A stretch of 32,766 nt of DNA from Clostridiales bacterium (GCA_021107455.1 JAIOSU010000037.1:1-32766), one strand, 5' to 3'; shown: positions 1 through 10,247, counted from the stretch's first letter. A program made the numbers and translations. The notes: generated from the letters alone by a model not told the origin.

Positions 1-51
1 ATCTTGAGAATGCACTTAATATTACAAAGTGATTACAAACGAAAAAAACTA

Positions 52-80
52 TTGCATAGATTATTTTATTCGGCTAGAAT
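52..80 (+). promoter_or_regulatory. Sigma-A promoter of the exporter leader
   Basis: TTGCAT (52-57) and TAGAAT (75-80) are separated by exactly 17 bases, close to the vegetative consensus TTGACA-N17-TATAAT. Transcription would start near 87, leaving about 60 bases of untranslated RNA before the leader ORF at 149. It is the only convincing promoter ahead of the ABC exporter genes. No operator-like palindrome is obvious around it, which fits control after initiation. Confidence 0.7.
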
Positions 81-148
81 GTTTATAGATTAGGACATAG
101 TGTTCTAACAAAGGTGAAATACAAATTCTAAAGAAGGAGGTTATAAAC

Positions 149-274
149 ATGATGACTTTAACCAAGACTAACGCATTACAATTCAGTTCAGCATTTATTG
201 GCAGTGGCACTACAAGTGCGTCCAAATTTAGAAACAATCAATTAAATATGTTTATGACCTGCGGTCGATTATAG
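149..274 (+). CDS. 41-residue leader peptide upstream of ABC exporter (BmrB-like by position)
   Basis: This short ORF has a very strong ribosome binding site (AAGAAGGAGG, 131-140) and starts with two consecutive ATG codons. It encodes 41 residues rich in Thr, Ser, Asn and Phe, with no membrane segment, and ends in CGRL. I do not recognise the peptide sequence. Its position is telling: between a good promoter and an intrinsic terminator, ahead of a heterodimeric multidrug ABC exporter. That matches the Bacillus subtilis bmrB leader, whose translation couples ribosome-targeting antibiotics to read-through into bmrCD. Codons 26-28 encode Lys-Phe-Arg, a basic-X-basic triplet of the type known to stall macrolide-bound ribosomes. 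The regulatory role is inferred from layout, not from homology. It could instead be a small functional peptide. Confidence 0.6.
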   Translation: MMTLTKTNALQFSSAFIGSGTTSASKFRNNQLNMFMTCGRL

Positions 275-330
275 GATTTTGGATAAATGAAACATTTGAT
301 CTGAAGAAATCATAGTTGATGAACCACAGG
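258..330 (+). promoter_or_regulatory. Candidate antiterminator pairing
   Basis: CCTGCGGT (258-265), inside the last codons of the leader ORF, can pair with ACCACAGG (323-330), the left arm of the first terminator. Seven of eight positions are Watson-Crick pairs, with a single C-A mismatch. A ribosome finishing the leader would cover 258-265 and let the terminator form. A ribosome stalled upstream would leave it free to sequester the terminator arm. A small local hairpin, GACC (256-259) with GGTC (263-266), competes. Inferred by eye without free-energy calculation. Confidence 0.4.
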
Positions 331-354
331 CATAATTCGTCTGTGGTTTTATTT
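322..354 (+). terminator. Intrinsic terminator 1 after leader ORF
   Basis: AACCACAG (322-329) pairs with CTGTGGTT (341-348) around an 11-base loop, followed by a T-rich tail through 354. It lies about 48 bases after the leader stop codon and before the exporter genes, so it would attenuate them. A perfect 14-bp palindrome, ATTTTGCGCAAAAT (351-364), directly follows. Confidence 0.7.
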
Positions 355-435
355 TGCGCAAAATTTGTCTGAATTTTAGTGCAATTCAACTTTGAAATAA
401 AGTTGCCAAACGGTCTGGGCTAAGTCCAACCGTTC

Positions 436-461
436 AAAAACCACGCTTGCGTGGTTTTTTT
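436..461 (+). terminator. Intrinsic terminator 2 before ABC exporter
   Basis: AAAAACCACG (436-445) pairs with CGTGGTTTTT (450-459) around a CTTG loop and runs into seven T residues (455-461). An additional hairpin sits directly upstream: AACGGT (409-414) with ACCGTT (429-434), plus inner TGGG/TCCA. The terminator ends about 35 bases before the exporter start codon, so the genes would need read-through or an unseen promoter. Confidence 0.75.
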
Positions 462-495
462 ATGTTTAACAGAAGGAGAATTAGGGGGTAGTAAA

Positions 496-2238
496 ATGAA
501 AAACGTAATCAAGTACATGAAAGGGTACCGGGGCATATTCTTGCTCGCTATCATTTCAATCGTAGTCGCCACAACAATGCAGCTCGCCACGCCCATACTG
601 ATAAAATACGCCATTGACTCCATCATAGGGAGTGAATCACCAGGGAATATGCAATTCCTTATGGATGCATTCGGCAAGAATTTAATGAGTGTTGTGTGGA
701 TTGTCATTGCAATCAATTTAATCAGAGGCATATTTTTGTTCTTAAAGGGTTATCTGTCGAATTATGCGGCAGAGAACATCGCTCAAAATATGAGGGAAAA
801 ACTTTACAGACAAATTCAGTACATGACTTATGAGTACCACACCAAAAAAGAAACCGGTGACATGATCCAGCGTTGTACATCAGACGTTGAAACGGTCAGA
901 CGTTTTCTCGGGGTTCAGATCGTCGATCTTGCAAGAATCATCTTTATGATTTTTCTTTCAGTCTTCATCATGATGAGCCTCAACCTGAAACTCACTGTAT
1001 ACGCAATAGCGCTTATCCCGGTCTTATTCCTATTCTCTTACATATTTTTTACGAAAGTGCAAAAGAATTTCAAGAAATCAGACGAAGCGGAAGGTGCTCT
1101 GACAACAGTTTTACAGGAGAATCTGTCAGGTGTGCGTGTCGTTAGGGCATTCGGCAGAGAAAAGTTTGAAATCGACAAGTTCCAAAAGGTCAATCAAGAT
1201 TACAAAGAAAAGACTTATAGACTGATCGAAATTTTGGCGATGTTCTGGTCCTCATCGGATCTGCTCACACTGATTCAAAGTGGCATCGTGCTGGTGGTCG
1301 GTTCTAGAATGGTCATTACTGGAGAAATCACAATCGGTACTTTGGTTGCATTCATCACATATGAATCCATGCTGCTCTGGCCGGTGAAGCAGTCTGGAAG
1401 ACTACTCAGCGAACTTGGAAAAACAACAGTAGCCGTGAAGCGTGTGGAAGAAATCCTTACAGAGGAAATAGAGTCTGACCTTCCAAACGAAACAGAACCG
1501 GAAATCGAAGGACATATCGTTTTCGATAATGTGAACTTCTCATATCCGGATGGAAAAGTCGCTCTGAGAGAGATTAGTTTTGAGATTGAAAAGGGCAAGA
1601 CACTTGGTATACTGGGTTCTACGGGGTCTGGAAAATCAACAATGGTCCATTTGCTGCAAAGACTTTATGACTATGAAGGCAGCATAAGAATCGATGGTCA
1701 TGAACTGAAAGACATCAAAAAACAATGGATTCGTCAAAAGATCGGTCTCATCTTGCAGGAACCGTACCTTTACGCAAAAACAGTCCGACAAACCATCGGG
1801 ATTGTCAAAAAGAACTTTATCAATCAGGACAAAAAGTAAGCCGAAAGAATCGCTTCCATTCATGACAACATCCTTGAATTCAAGGAAGGGTATGACACAG
1901 TGATCGGAGAAAAAGGTGTGTCACTTTCGGGTGGACAAAAACAAAGAGTTGCCATATCCAGAACGATTATCGATCAGGACAAACGCATTCTTATATTCGA
2001 CGATTCACTGAGTGCGGTGGACACCGAAACGGACATGAAAATCCGTAGGGAACTTTCAAAGCGAAACAAGGATGTCACCACCTTGATCATAAGCCATAGA
2101 ATATCAACACTTTCTGAAGCGGATTACATTATCGTGCTCAACGAAGGAGAAATCGTACAATTCGGTACTCATACCGAACTCATAGAAAATGAAGGACTAT
2201 ACAAACGCATCTGGGATCTGCAGAAGATGGCTGTCTAG
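496..2238 (+). pseudogene. ABC multidrug exporter subunit (BmrC-like), interrupted by an in-frame stop
   Basis: Read through one stop, this is a 580-residue half-transporter: a six-helix exporter domain (about 1-310) fused to an ATPase domain. The ATPase has Walker A GSTGSGKST (about 374-382), signature LSGGQ (477-481), Walker B ILIFDD and an H-loop His in ISHRIS. The residue after the Walker B Asp is Asp (about 503) instead of the catalytic Glu, typical of the degenerate subunit of heterodimeric exporters such as BmrC. The frame is broken by TAA at 1837-1839 (codon 448), between the Q-loop region and the signature. Both sides stay in one frame and continue the family pattern, so it is a single nonsense change, not a frameshift. 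The truncated product would lack signature and Walker B. Start chosen at ATG 496 behind GGGGG; an in-frame ATG-like start at 451 lies in terminator 2. Alternatives are a sequencing error or stop read-through. Confidence 0.85.
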
Positions 2239-2255
2239 GACAGGGGGAATTTAAC

Positions 2256-4106
2256 GTGGAAAATCAAAACAAAGAAATGAAACTAAAATACGACAAAAAC
2301 ATCTGGAAAGAAATGTTTGCTTACTTCAAGCCTTTTAAGAAAGACTTTATAATCCTGTGTGCATTCATGATATCACTGGCACTCATTGACATTTCGTTTC
2401 CACTGTTGACGCAATTTGCAATCGACACTTATGTCATTCCAATGGATATCGAGGGTCTCTCTAGAGTTGGTCTGGCTTATTTGGCACTGGCAATAGCACT
2501 ATCATCAATTGTCTTTTTATTCATTCGTCATGCTGGAAAAATTGAAATGAATTTGCTTTACAAAATGAGAAAAGACAGCTTTGAAAAATTGCAAAAATTA
2601 TCGTTCAGCTACTACGACAAAAATGCCATAGGCTGGATGATCGCAAGAACAACTTCAGATGCACAAAAAATCTCAGAGACACTGGCTTGGGGATTGGTGG
2701 ATCTCGTTTGGGGCGTATCCATGATGTTTGGAATCTCCGTCGTGATGCTCATCGTCAACTGGCGACTGGCTCTTGTGACACTCATTACAGTGCCGATACT
2801 TGCGTTCATCAGCGTCATGTTCGAAAAAAAGATGTTGGTGGCATACAGAAATGTACGTAAGATCAACTCAAAAATTACTGGACTGTTCAATGATGGCATA
2901 GTAGGGGCAAAGACTACCAAGACCTTGGTGAGGGAAGAATTGAACCAAGAAGAATTCGGCGAAGTGACCACTGACATGAAACGCACATCAGTCAGGGCGG
3001 CATCGTTTTCAGCAGGTTATCTACCAGTCGCACTCTTCGTATCGGCAATAGGAACAGTACTCACGCTTTATTTCGGAAGTATCTTTGTAGTCGATCAAAT
3101 CATCACTTATGGTAAATTGGTGCTTTTCATCACTTATGCAAGACAGTTTTTCGACCCGGTTCTCGAACTGGCGAGAATCTATACTGAAATGATCAGCGCA
3201 CAAGCTGCGGCAGAACGCGTGATGTCACTGATCAACGAGAAAGAGGAAATCGTAGAATCCGAACAGGTCCTTCACAAATACGGCAACCACTATGAGCAGA
3301 AAACCGAAAACTGGGAGCCCGTGGAAGGCAATGTGGAATTTAAAAATGTGGATTTCTACTATAAAGAAGGGGAGTATATCCTTAAAGACTTCAACTTGAA
3401 TGTCAAAAAAGGACAGACCATCGCTCTTGTCGGTGAGACGGGTTCCGGAAAAAGCACTATAGTCAATCTCGCCTGCAGATTCTATGAACCTACTGAAGGT
3501 CATATTCTTGTGGATGGCATTGATTATAGGGAGCGTTCACAAAACTGGTTGCATGCGAATATCGGTTATGTGCTGCAATCGCCACATTTATTCAGTGGCA
3601 CAATCAAAGATAACATCCGTTACGGGAAACTGGATGCCACAGATGAGGAAATCATCGAAGCCGCCAAAACCGTCAACGCACATGATTTTATATCCAAACT
3701 GGAAAAAGGCTACGACACAGAAGTTGGAGAAGGAGGAGGTCTTTTATCAACAGGTGAGAAACAATTGATTTCCTTCGCACGTGCAATTATTGCGAAGCCT
3801 AGATTGTTCTTCCTGGATGAGGCGACGTCTTCAATCGACACGGAAACAGAAGCAAAAATTCAATATGCGATCGATCGGGTACTTGAAAACAGAACGAGCT
3901 TTATCATCGCTCACAGACTGTCCACAATCCGAAACGCCGACCGCATACTGGTCATCAAAAAAGGTGTTGTCATCGAAAATGGCGATCACCATGAACTTAT
4001 GGCACTTAAAGGTCATTATTATGAACTTTACACCAATCAATTTGTTGAAGAAGGTGAGAGGGAGATCCTCAATCACCAAGATAAAAGCGTACTGAAAAGT
4101 GCGTAG
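2256..4106 (+). CDS. ABC multidrug exporter subunit with catalytic Walker B (BmrD-like)
   Basis: This 616-residue membrane half-transporter is the presumed partner of the preceding gene, pumping drugs or lipids out of the cell at the expense of ATP. An exporter transmembrane domain occupies about residues 20-330. The ATPase domain has Walker A GETGSGKST (393-401), a degenerate signature LSTGE (497-501), Walker B LFFLDE with the catalytic Glu (about 522), and the H-loop His in FIIAHRLS. A canonical Glu here with a weak signature, against the reverse in the upstream gene, is the asymmetric arrangement of heterodimers such as BmrCD, where this subunit completes one functional ATP site. It starts at GTG 2256 behind CAGGGGGA, 17 bases after the upstream stop, so the two are co-transcribed. 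The gene itself is intact, though its partner is interrupted. The substrate cannot be read from sequence. Confidence 0.9.
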   Translation: MENQNKEMKLKYDKNIWKEMFAYFKPFKKDFIILCAFMISLALIDISFPLLTQFAIDTYVIPMDIEGLSRVGLAYLALAIALSSIVFLFIRHAGKIEMNLLYKMRKDSFEKLQKLSFSYYDKNAIGWMIARTTSDAQKISETLAWGLVDLVWGVSMMFGISVVMLIVNWRLALVTLITVPILAFISVMFEKKMLVAYRNVRKINSKITGLFNDGIVGAKTTKTLVREELNQEEFGEVTTDMKRTSVRAASFSAGYLPVALFVSAIGTVLTLYFGSIFVVDQIITYGKLVLFITYARQFFDPVLELARIYTEMISAQAAAERVMSLINEKEEIVESEQVLHKYGNHYEQKTENWEPVEGNVEFKNVDFYYKEGEYILKDFNLNVKKGQTIALVGETGSGKSTIVNLACRFYEPTEGHILVDGIDYRERSQNWLHANIGYVLQSPHLFSGTIKDNIRYGKLDATDEEIIEAAKTVNAHDFISKLEKGYDTEVGEGGGLLSTGEKQLISFARAIIAKPRLFFLDEATSSIDTETEAKIQYAIDRVLENRTSFIIAHRLSTIRNADRILVIKKGVVIENGDHHELMALKGHYYELYTNQFVEEGEREILNHQDKSVLKSA

Positions 4107-4120
4107 AAAGGAAGTAAGAT

Positions 4121-4246
4121 ATGATGCAAGATTTGCAATTAATGATGCTCGGATACGAAAAGCCTACATACAAACAAAAGAAACACAATTTGGAGTATGA
4201 GCTGTATTTGAAATCAGAAAATATAGTCAGATTAACAAAGGGTTAG
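4121..4246 (+). CDS. Small 41-residue ORF after exporter operon, unknown
   Basis: A 41-codon ORF begins 14 bases after the exporter stop with ATG-ATG, preceded by AAAGGAAG (4107-4114). The peptide is Met- and Leu-rich at the start (MMQDLQLMMLGYEK) and then basic and polar with several Lys and Tyr. It has no hydrophobic segment or cysteine. I do not recognise it. The Shine-Dalgarno sequence and tight spacing support translation as the last gene of the exporter operon, but an ORF this short could be chance. Confidence 0.4.
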   Translation: MMQDLQLMMLGYEKPTYKQKKHNLEYELYLKSENIVRLTKG

Positions 4247-4272
4247 AATGACGTTAGAATCCTCTAGAACAC

Positions 4273-4301
4273 TTGCGGACAGAAGAATTTTAGGATAATA
4301 T
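4273..4301 (+). promoter_or_regulatory. Candidate promoter of PspC-domain gene
   Basis: TTGCGG (4273-4278) and TAATAT (4296-4301) lie 17 bases apart. The -10 sits inside a perfect 12-bp palindrome GATAATATTATC (4294-4305). Upstream is a direct repeat of GTTAGAAT (4242-4249 and 4253-4260). The -35 match is moderate, so this is tentative. Confidence 0.4.
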
Positions 4302-4333
4302 TATCACAAGAGATTATAAAGGAGGAAAACGTC

Positions 4334-4600
4334 ATGGCCACCAAGAAATTATGTAAAATGGAAAGTGAAGAGAAAGTATCGGGAGTCTGTGCGGGACTTG
4401 CACATTATTTTAGCATAGATGTGACAATCGTACGACTTGTATGGGTACTCGCGATCATATTCGGTGTGGGATCACCAGTTTTGATCTACATTGTGCTCGC
4501 AATCATATTGCCGACATGTGACCCTAACGAGGTCAAGTTCACCGACGTCGAAGAAGACGAAATCGATGAGTATGATGATTCGGACAGATATGAAAGATAA
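4334..4600 (+). CDS. PspC-domain small membrane protein
   Basis: An 88-residue protein with a PspC domain at residues 5-62: a basic start KKLCKMESEEKVSGVCAGLA, the typical AHYFSIDVTIVRLVW stretch, and one hydrophobic segment (about 33-60) ending ILPTCDP. The C-terminal 25 residues are strongly acidic (DVEEDEIDEYDDSD). PspC-domain proteins sit in the cytoplasmic membrane and are linked to envelope-stress responses, though in Firmicutes many such short proteins have no defined role. It has an excellent Shine-Dalgarno (AAAGGAGG) before ATG 4334, its own candidate promoter and a strong terminator behind it, so it looks monocistronic. No other Psp genes are nearby. Confidence 0.85.
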   Translation: MATKKLCKMESEEKVSGVCAGLAHYFSIDVTIVRLVWVLAIIFGVGSPVLIYIVLAIILPTCDPNEVKFTDVEEDEIDEYDDSDRYER

Positions 4601-4612
4601 GGCTTTTCAGAT

Positions 4613-4656
4613 AAACGCATCCGTAATCCGGTAGGATTATGGGTGCGTTTTCTTGT
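4613..4656 (+). terminator. Strong intrinsic terminator after PspC gene
   Basis: A 17-bp stem joins 4613-4629 and 4634-4650 (AAACGCA...TAATCC with GGATTA...TGCGTTT) with two G-U pairs and a GGTA tetraloop, followed by TTTTCTTGTT. It isolates the PspC gene from ruvA. A TATAAT at 4666-4671 just downstream could serve as a -10 for ruvA, but no good -35 is visible. Confidence 0.85.
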
Positions 4657-4694
4657 TAAATGGGTTATAATAGAAGAAAAATACGGAGCGTAAG

Positions 4695-5297
4695 ATGTTT
4701 GATTATATAAAAGGCACACTGAACCATGTGGAATCCGATTTCATAGTGGTTGAAAATCAAGGTATTGGCTACAAAATTGCGACATCCACTCCTTCAATTT
4801 CGGATTTTAGCAGTCCGGGTGAAGCCGTTGTCGTCTTCACAGAAATGATAGTTAGAGAAGATTTGATTGCCCTCGTGGGATTTTCCACAAGGGATGAACT
4901 TCATATGTTTCAATTGTTGACTTCTGTTAGCGGAGTGGGTACGAAGGTCGCTATTGGCATCCTGTCATCCATTCCATTCAGTCAGTTGGCGTTCATTATA
5001 GGTACTGGTGACATCAAAGCGTTGACCTCTGCTCACGGCGTAGGTAAAAAAACTGCTGAGCGTATTGTCCTTGAACTCAAGGACAAAGTGGCGAAATTTG
5101 GACAAATCACTCAAGATTCGATGGATACCCCAGCATTTGGTGGGCTCGCCACAGATCAGGGGGATGCACTCGCTGCACTGGTGACACTCGGATACACTAA
5201 AAGTGAGGCACAAGGCGTACTTAAGAGCATGGATCTAGCAGGCATGTCGGTAGAAGACATCATAAAATCGGCACTCAGAAAACTAATGACACAATAG
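4695..5297 (+). CDS. ruvA: Holliday junction branch migration complex subunit RuvA
   Basis: A 200-residue cytoplasmic DNA-binding protein, the usual RuvA length. RuvA tetramers bind four-way junctions and load the RuvB motor for branch migration during recombination repair. An N-terminal OB-fold ([20 protein letters not shown]) is followed by two helix-hairpin-helix motifs, [14 protein letters not shown] (about 75-88) and [18 protein letters not shown] (about 109-126). A flexible linker and a C-terminal RuvB-interacting domain (about 150-200, with [12 protein letters not shown]) complete it. It begins at ATG 4695 behind GGAGCGTAAG and is followed after 13 bases by ruvB, the standard pairing. 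Confidence 0.97.
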   Translation: MFDYIKGTLNHVESDFIVVENQGIGYKIATSTPSISDFSSPGEAVVVFTEMIVREDLIALVGFSTRDELHMFQLLTSVSGVGTKVAIGILSSIPFSQLAFIIGTGDIKALTSAHGVGKKTAERIVLELKDKVAKFGQITQDSMDTPAFGGLATDQGDALAALVTLGYTKSEAQGVLKSMDLAGMSVEDIIKSALRKLMTQ

Positions 5298-5310
5298 CAA
5301 TGGAGGTTAC

Positions 5311-6357
5311 ATGGAACGCTTTGTCACTCCCAAACACATAGAAGAAGATCATATTCAGGAAAAGTCCATCAGACCTAAACAAATTGATGAATATATAGGG
5401 CAAACCAAAACAAAGGAAAAACTCGGAATCTTCATGAAAGCCGCAAAGCTCCGTGGAGAATCCCTCGACCACGTCCTTTTATACGGTCCTCCTGGACTAG
5501 GCAAGACGACACTTTCCGCAATCATCGCCAATGAGATGAACGTAGGAATAAAGATCACATCCGGGCCGGCAATCGAAAGACCTGGGGATTTGGCAGCCAT
5601 ATTGACTGGACTCAAGGATGGAGATGTCTTATTCATAGACGAGATCCATAGACTCAGCAGACACGTTGAGGAAGTGCTTTATCCAGCCATGGAAGATTAC
5701 GCGATTGATATTGTAATCGGTAAGGGACCAGGAGCGAGATCGGTCAGGCTTGATCTTCCAAAATTCACGCTCGTCGGAGCGACCACCAGGGCAGGACAAT
5801 TGACTGCACCTCTGCGCGACAGATTTGGCGTCATATGCAAACTGGACCTATATGGTGTCGATGAACTCGCGGAAATCATCAGAAGGTCTGCAGATGTCCT
5901 GAATATTCCTATTGATGAAGATGCGACTATGGAAATGGCAACAAGAAGCAGAGGAACACCAAGAATAGTCAACCGACTCCTTAAGAGGGTCAGAGACTAT
6001 GCTCAGGTGAGAGGTTCTGGCATCGTTACTAGAGAAATTGCGAAAAAAGCACTGGATATGCTGGAAATCGATCCTATTGGTCTAGATGCCGTGGATCGAA
6101 ATATTCTGGAATGCATCATCGAATTTTTTGACGGTGGACCCGTTGGAATTGATACACTAGCAGCTACAACAGGAGAAGAAAACACTACAATAGAAGATGT
6201 CTATGAACCGTATCTGATGCAAATCGGTTTTATTCACCGTACTCCTCGTGGCCGTGTGGTCACAAACAAAGGAAGGATGCACCTTGGATATGAGGCTGTG
6301 ACTACAGGTGAGCAACTGGTTTTTGTTGTGGATGAAGATCTTCAGGAGGTATTATGA
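5311..6357 (+). CDS. ruvB: Holliday junction DNA helicase RuvB
   Basis: A 348-residue AAA+ ATPase that forms hexamers on either side of a RuvA-bound Holliday junction and pumps DNA. Visible are Walker [10 protein letters not shown] (59-67), Walker B LFIDEIHR (107-114), the sensor 1 region VGATTRAG (about 155-162) and the arginine finger in LRDRFG (168-173). A C-terminal winged-helix domain follows (about 255-335; [26 protein letters not shown]). ATG 5311 is preceded by TGGAGG. Its stop codon overlaps the start of the SpoIID-like gene by four bases (ATGA), so the genes are translationally coupled. Confidence 0.98.
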   Translation: MERFVTPKHIEEDHIQEKSIRPKQIDEYIGQTKTKEKLGIFMKAAKLRGESLDHVLLYGPPGLGKTTLSAIIANEMNVGIKITSGPAIERPGDLAAILTGLKDGDVLFIDEIHRLSRHVEEVLYPAMEDYAIDIVIGKGPGARSVRLDLPKFTLVGATTRAGQLTAPLRDRFGVICKLDLYGVDELAEIIRRSADVLNIPIDEDATMEMATRSRGTPRIVNRLLKRVRDYAQVRGSGIVTREIAKKALDMLEIDPIGLDAVDRNILECIIEFFDGGPVGIDTLAATTGEENTTIEDVYEPYLMQIGFIHRTPRGRVVTNKGRMHLGYEAVTTGEQLVFVVDEDLQEVL

Positions 6358-7985
6358 GAGCAGTAAGACCACTGAAAATAATAGTAATGATATTTTTGAT
6401 TTCCCTAGTGATGGGACAACTTGCTTTTGCGGATGCGGAGCCTTCAGTTGATATCGGACTTTCCTATGGGAGTGTGAACATAGGTTATTTTGACGTCCAG
6501 AGTTCCGGTGGTTTTGAGTTCGGAATCGACAATAAATCCAGTGGATTCATCTCTCTGATGGATCTCAGTGCATTTACCAGGCTGAACATCCAAAAAGATG
6601 ACGGAAATCATCTTAAGCTTGGAGAATCATTCCCGACTTATGAGTTAGCAAAAGTTGAGCTTGAACGGATGAAAGTCATTGACGGCTCGGTCTATTTGTC
6701 TTATGATGGACAATGGCATATCCTGTATGGCGATTATGCTTCAGTAGAGGAAGCGCAAATGACTGCGGCAAGTGTAGGTCTCAAATTCGGGATTGAACTT
6801 GTTCAACCGTTGAGTTCAAACAGTTTATTCGTGATTATTTATTCTGACGGACAACTCGTTTTGTCATACAATTCATCCATTCCGGAAATGATGTTCAAAA
6901 GTGGATTCTTCACTTATGAGAGCGTTCAGTATAGAAATGGTTTTTTAGTGAAACGTCTTCCTGGCAGTGATATGACGTTCATCAATCGCGTCAGTATGTC
7001 GGAATATCTATATGGAGTGCTCCCTAAGGAAATGAGTGGGGATTGGCCTATTGAAGCTTTGAAGGCACAAGCTGTCGCTGCGAGAAACTATGCGATTCAG
7101 AGCCTTGGTAAATATAGTGAATATGGATTCGATGTATGTGATACAGTGAAAAGCCAGGTATATGGAGGCTATTCAGTAGAAAAACCGATGAGCAATCTGG
7201 CAGTGGATGCCACTGCAGGTATGGTGCTCACCTACCAAGGTTTGATTGCTCAGTGTTATTATCATTCACATAGTGGTGGGTATACTGATGCACCAGAAAA
7301 CATTTGGTCGGCGGCGATTCCATATCTCAAGCCAGTTGAAGATCCATTTTCTTTAGGGTCACCGAACACGGATTGGCAGCTTGTCATGAACAATGTCGAA
7401 ATCGAGCAGAAATTGCTGATAGCAGGATACAACATCGGAAAACTTCAGAAGATCAGAATCCTACAACGTACAGAAAACGGTAGAGCGGTTACCGTTCAAT
7501 TCGTCGGAACCATGAGCTCAGCTACGCTATATAAAGAGAAATCACGTACAATTCTTGGTACGACCGTACTCAAAAGTCTGATGTTCAGTTTTGACCCGGC
7601 TACAGCCGTGACAAGAATTCCTGAAAGGTTACCTGCACCGGGAGTTGTTTTGGCGCCCAAAATTGCACTAAGCATAGAGGGTGCATATGCAGAATATGAG
7701 TCAAAAGACGCGATCCGTGTGGTGACAAGCAGAGGGACAACCCTGTCAAGAATCAACAGGATACAGCCACCGCAACAAATTGTGACCACGACAGTGGATG
7801 TATTTGAAGAAGTGGATGCAACCAGCGGTTCTGTGACTTTTTATGGTCATGGTTATGGACATGGTCTTGGAATGAGCCAATGGGGAGCCAAAAAAATGGC
7901 TGAACTCGGCTTTGATTATACAAAGATTTTGGCACATTATTACAATGACACGATCATCGAGTCAATATATAATAAACAGAATTAG
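6354..7985 (+). CDS. SpoIID/LytB-domain cell-wall protein
   Basis: A 543-residue exported protein. The first 27 or so residues form a signal peptide or anchor (basic MRAVRPLK, hydrophobic core, LAFADA). The SpoIID/LytB domain begins near residue 200 with [21 protein letters not shown] and [14 protein letters not shown], and ends with [20 protein letters not shown] near 500-520. SpoIID is a lytic transglycosylase acting on denuded glycan strands during engulfment of the forespore; LytB is an amidase enhancer. The N-terminal 180 residues contain a SPOR-like stretch, and the C-terminal half contains an insert around 420-480 that is longer than in SpoIID itself. So this is a paralogue in a housekeeping operon, not certain to be the sporulation gene. 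AGGAGG inside the ruvB end supplies its ribosome site. Confidence 0.88.
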   Translation: MRAVRPLKIIVMIFLISLVMGQLAFADAEPSVDIGLSYGSVNIGYFDVQSSGGFEFGIDNKSSGFISLMDLSAFTRLNIQKDDGNHLKLGESFPTYELAKVELERMKVIDGSVYLSYDGQWHILYGDYASVEEAQMTAASVGLKFGIELVQPLSSNSLFVIIYSDGQLVLSYNSSIPEMMFKSGFFTYESVQYRNGFLVKRLPGSDMTFINRVSMSEYLYGVLPKEMSGDWPIEALKAQAVAARNYAIQSLGKYSEYGFDVCDTVKSQVYGGYSVEKPMSNLAVDATAGMVLTYQGLIAQCYYHSHSGGYTDAPENIWSAAIPYLKPVEDPFSLGSPNTDWQLVMNNVEIEQKLLIAGYNIGKLQKIRILQRTENGRAVTVQFVGTMSSATLYKEKSRTILGTTVLKSLMFSFDPATAVTRIPERLPAPGVVLAPKIALSIEGAYAEYESKDAIRVVTSRGTTLSRINRIQPPQQIVTTTVDVFEEVDATSGSVTFYGHGYGHGLGMSQWGAKKMAELGFDYTKILAHYYNDTIIESIYNKQN

Positions 7986-7997
7986 AAAAGGTGGAAC

Positions 7998-9020
7998 ATG
8001 AGAACTAAAGACTTTTATTTTGATTTGCCAGAGCATTTGATTGCGCAGACGCCGTTACTTGATCGTTCTGAGTCACGTCTGATGCATGTGAGTCGTGCTA
8101 CCGGCGAAATTTCGCATCGAAAATTTTACGATTTTTTGGATTATATGTCTCACGGGGATTGTTTGGTACTCAACAACACCAAAGTCATCCCTGCGAGACT
8201 TTTTGGTGTCAAGGATACCGGCGCCACTGTGGAATTCCTTCTTCTAAAAAGGTTGAATATGAACCAGTGGGAAACACTAGTCAAGCCTGGAAAAAAAGCG
8301 AAGATAGGCACTGAGTTCATTTTTGGTGAAGGCAAACTGAAATGCACAATAATCGGAATCGGTGAAGAGGGCACTCGAATCATCGAATTCAGTTATGACG
8401 GTGTTTTCGAGGAAATTCTAGATGAACTGGGCACGATGCCATTGCCCCCATATATCACTGAAAAATTGGATGATCCAGCTCGTTACAATACCGTATATGC
8501 CAAACATAACGGTTCAGCAGCAGCACCGACAGCCGGTCTGCATTTCACACCGGAACTGCTTGAGGCTGCACGCAAAAAAGGTGTTAGAATCGCCTATGTG
8601 ACGCTTCACGTTGGACTTGGCACATTCAGACCCGTAAAAGTGGATGATGTGAATGAACACAAAATGCATTCAGAGTATTATGAACTCGATGAGGAGAACG
8701 CTGAGATCATCAACAGCACTCGAGCCAACGGAGGTCGAATCATCTCCGTGGGAACCACTTCCACAAGGACACTGGAGACCATAGCAGACGAAAACGGATT
8801 GGTCAAAGCAAAGAGTGGATGGACAGAGATATTCATTTATCCGGGGTACAAGTATAAAGTGGTGGACGGACTCATCACCAACTTCCACTTGCCTGAATCG
8901 ACGCTGATCATGCTCGTGAGCGCACTTTCCGATAAGGAAACTATATTAAAAGCATATGAAACTGCAGTTGCGAAGGAATATCGTTTTTTCAGTTTTGGCG
9001 ATGCAATGATGATTATATGA
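7998..9020 (+). CDS. queA: S-adenosylmethionine:tRNA ribosyltransferase-isomerase QueA
   Basis: A 340-residue cytoplasmic enzyme that transfers and isomerises the ribosyl part of SAM onto preQ1 at tRNA position 34, giving epoxyqueuosine. Family hallmarks are the start [20 protein letters not shown], the [15 protein letters not shown] segment (about 54-69), [15 protein letters not shown] (about 174-188), [11 protein letters not shown] and [11 protein letters not shown] (about 251-261), and the ending [15 protein letters not shown]. Full length. It follows the SpoIID-like gene by 12 bases behind AAAAGGTGG, and precedes tgt, which supplies its substrate. Confidence 0.97.
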   Translation: MRTKDFYFDLPEHLIAQTPLLDRSESRLMHVSRATGEISHRKFYDFLDYMSHGDCLVLNNTKVIPARLFGVKDTGATVEFLLLKRLNMNQWETLVKPGKKAKIGTEFIFGEGKLKCTIIGIGEEGTRIIEFSYDGVFEEILDELGTMPLPPYITEKLDDPARYNTVYAKHNGSAAAPTAGLHFTPELLEAARKKGVRIAYVTLHVGLGTFRPVKVDDVNEHKMHSEYYELDEENAEIINSTRANGGRIISVGTTSTRTLETIADENGLVKAKSGWTEIFIYPGYKYKVVDGLITNFHLPESTLIMLVSALSDKETILKAYETAVAKEYRFFSFGDAMMII

Positions 9021-10185
<1,165 letters not shown>

Positions 10186-10247
10186 GATATTTAAATGAGC
10201 TTTATATAAAATATGAAGCGAATAGACATTTTAAGGAGAGAATAATT

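Noticed and set aside
451-495. Upstream start for the first exporter gene
   Set aside because: The in-frame start at 451 lies within the right arm of terminator 2 and has no ribosome site, while ATG 496 has GGGGG before it.
1900-2238. A separate small ATP-binding gene
   Set aside because: It is the same frame as the upstream exporter gene after one stop codon, has no ribosome site, and lacks Walker A. It is the tail of the interrupted gene.
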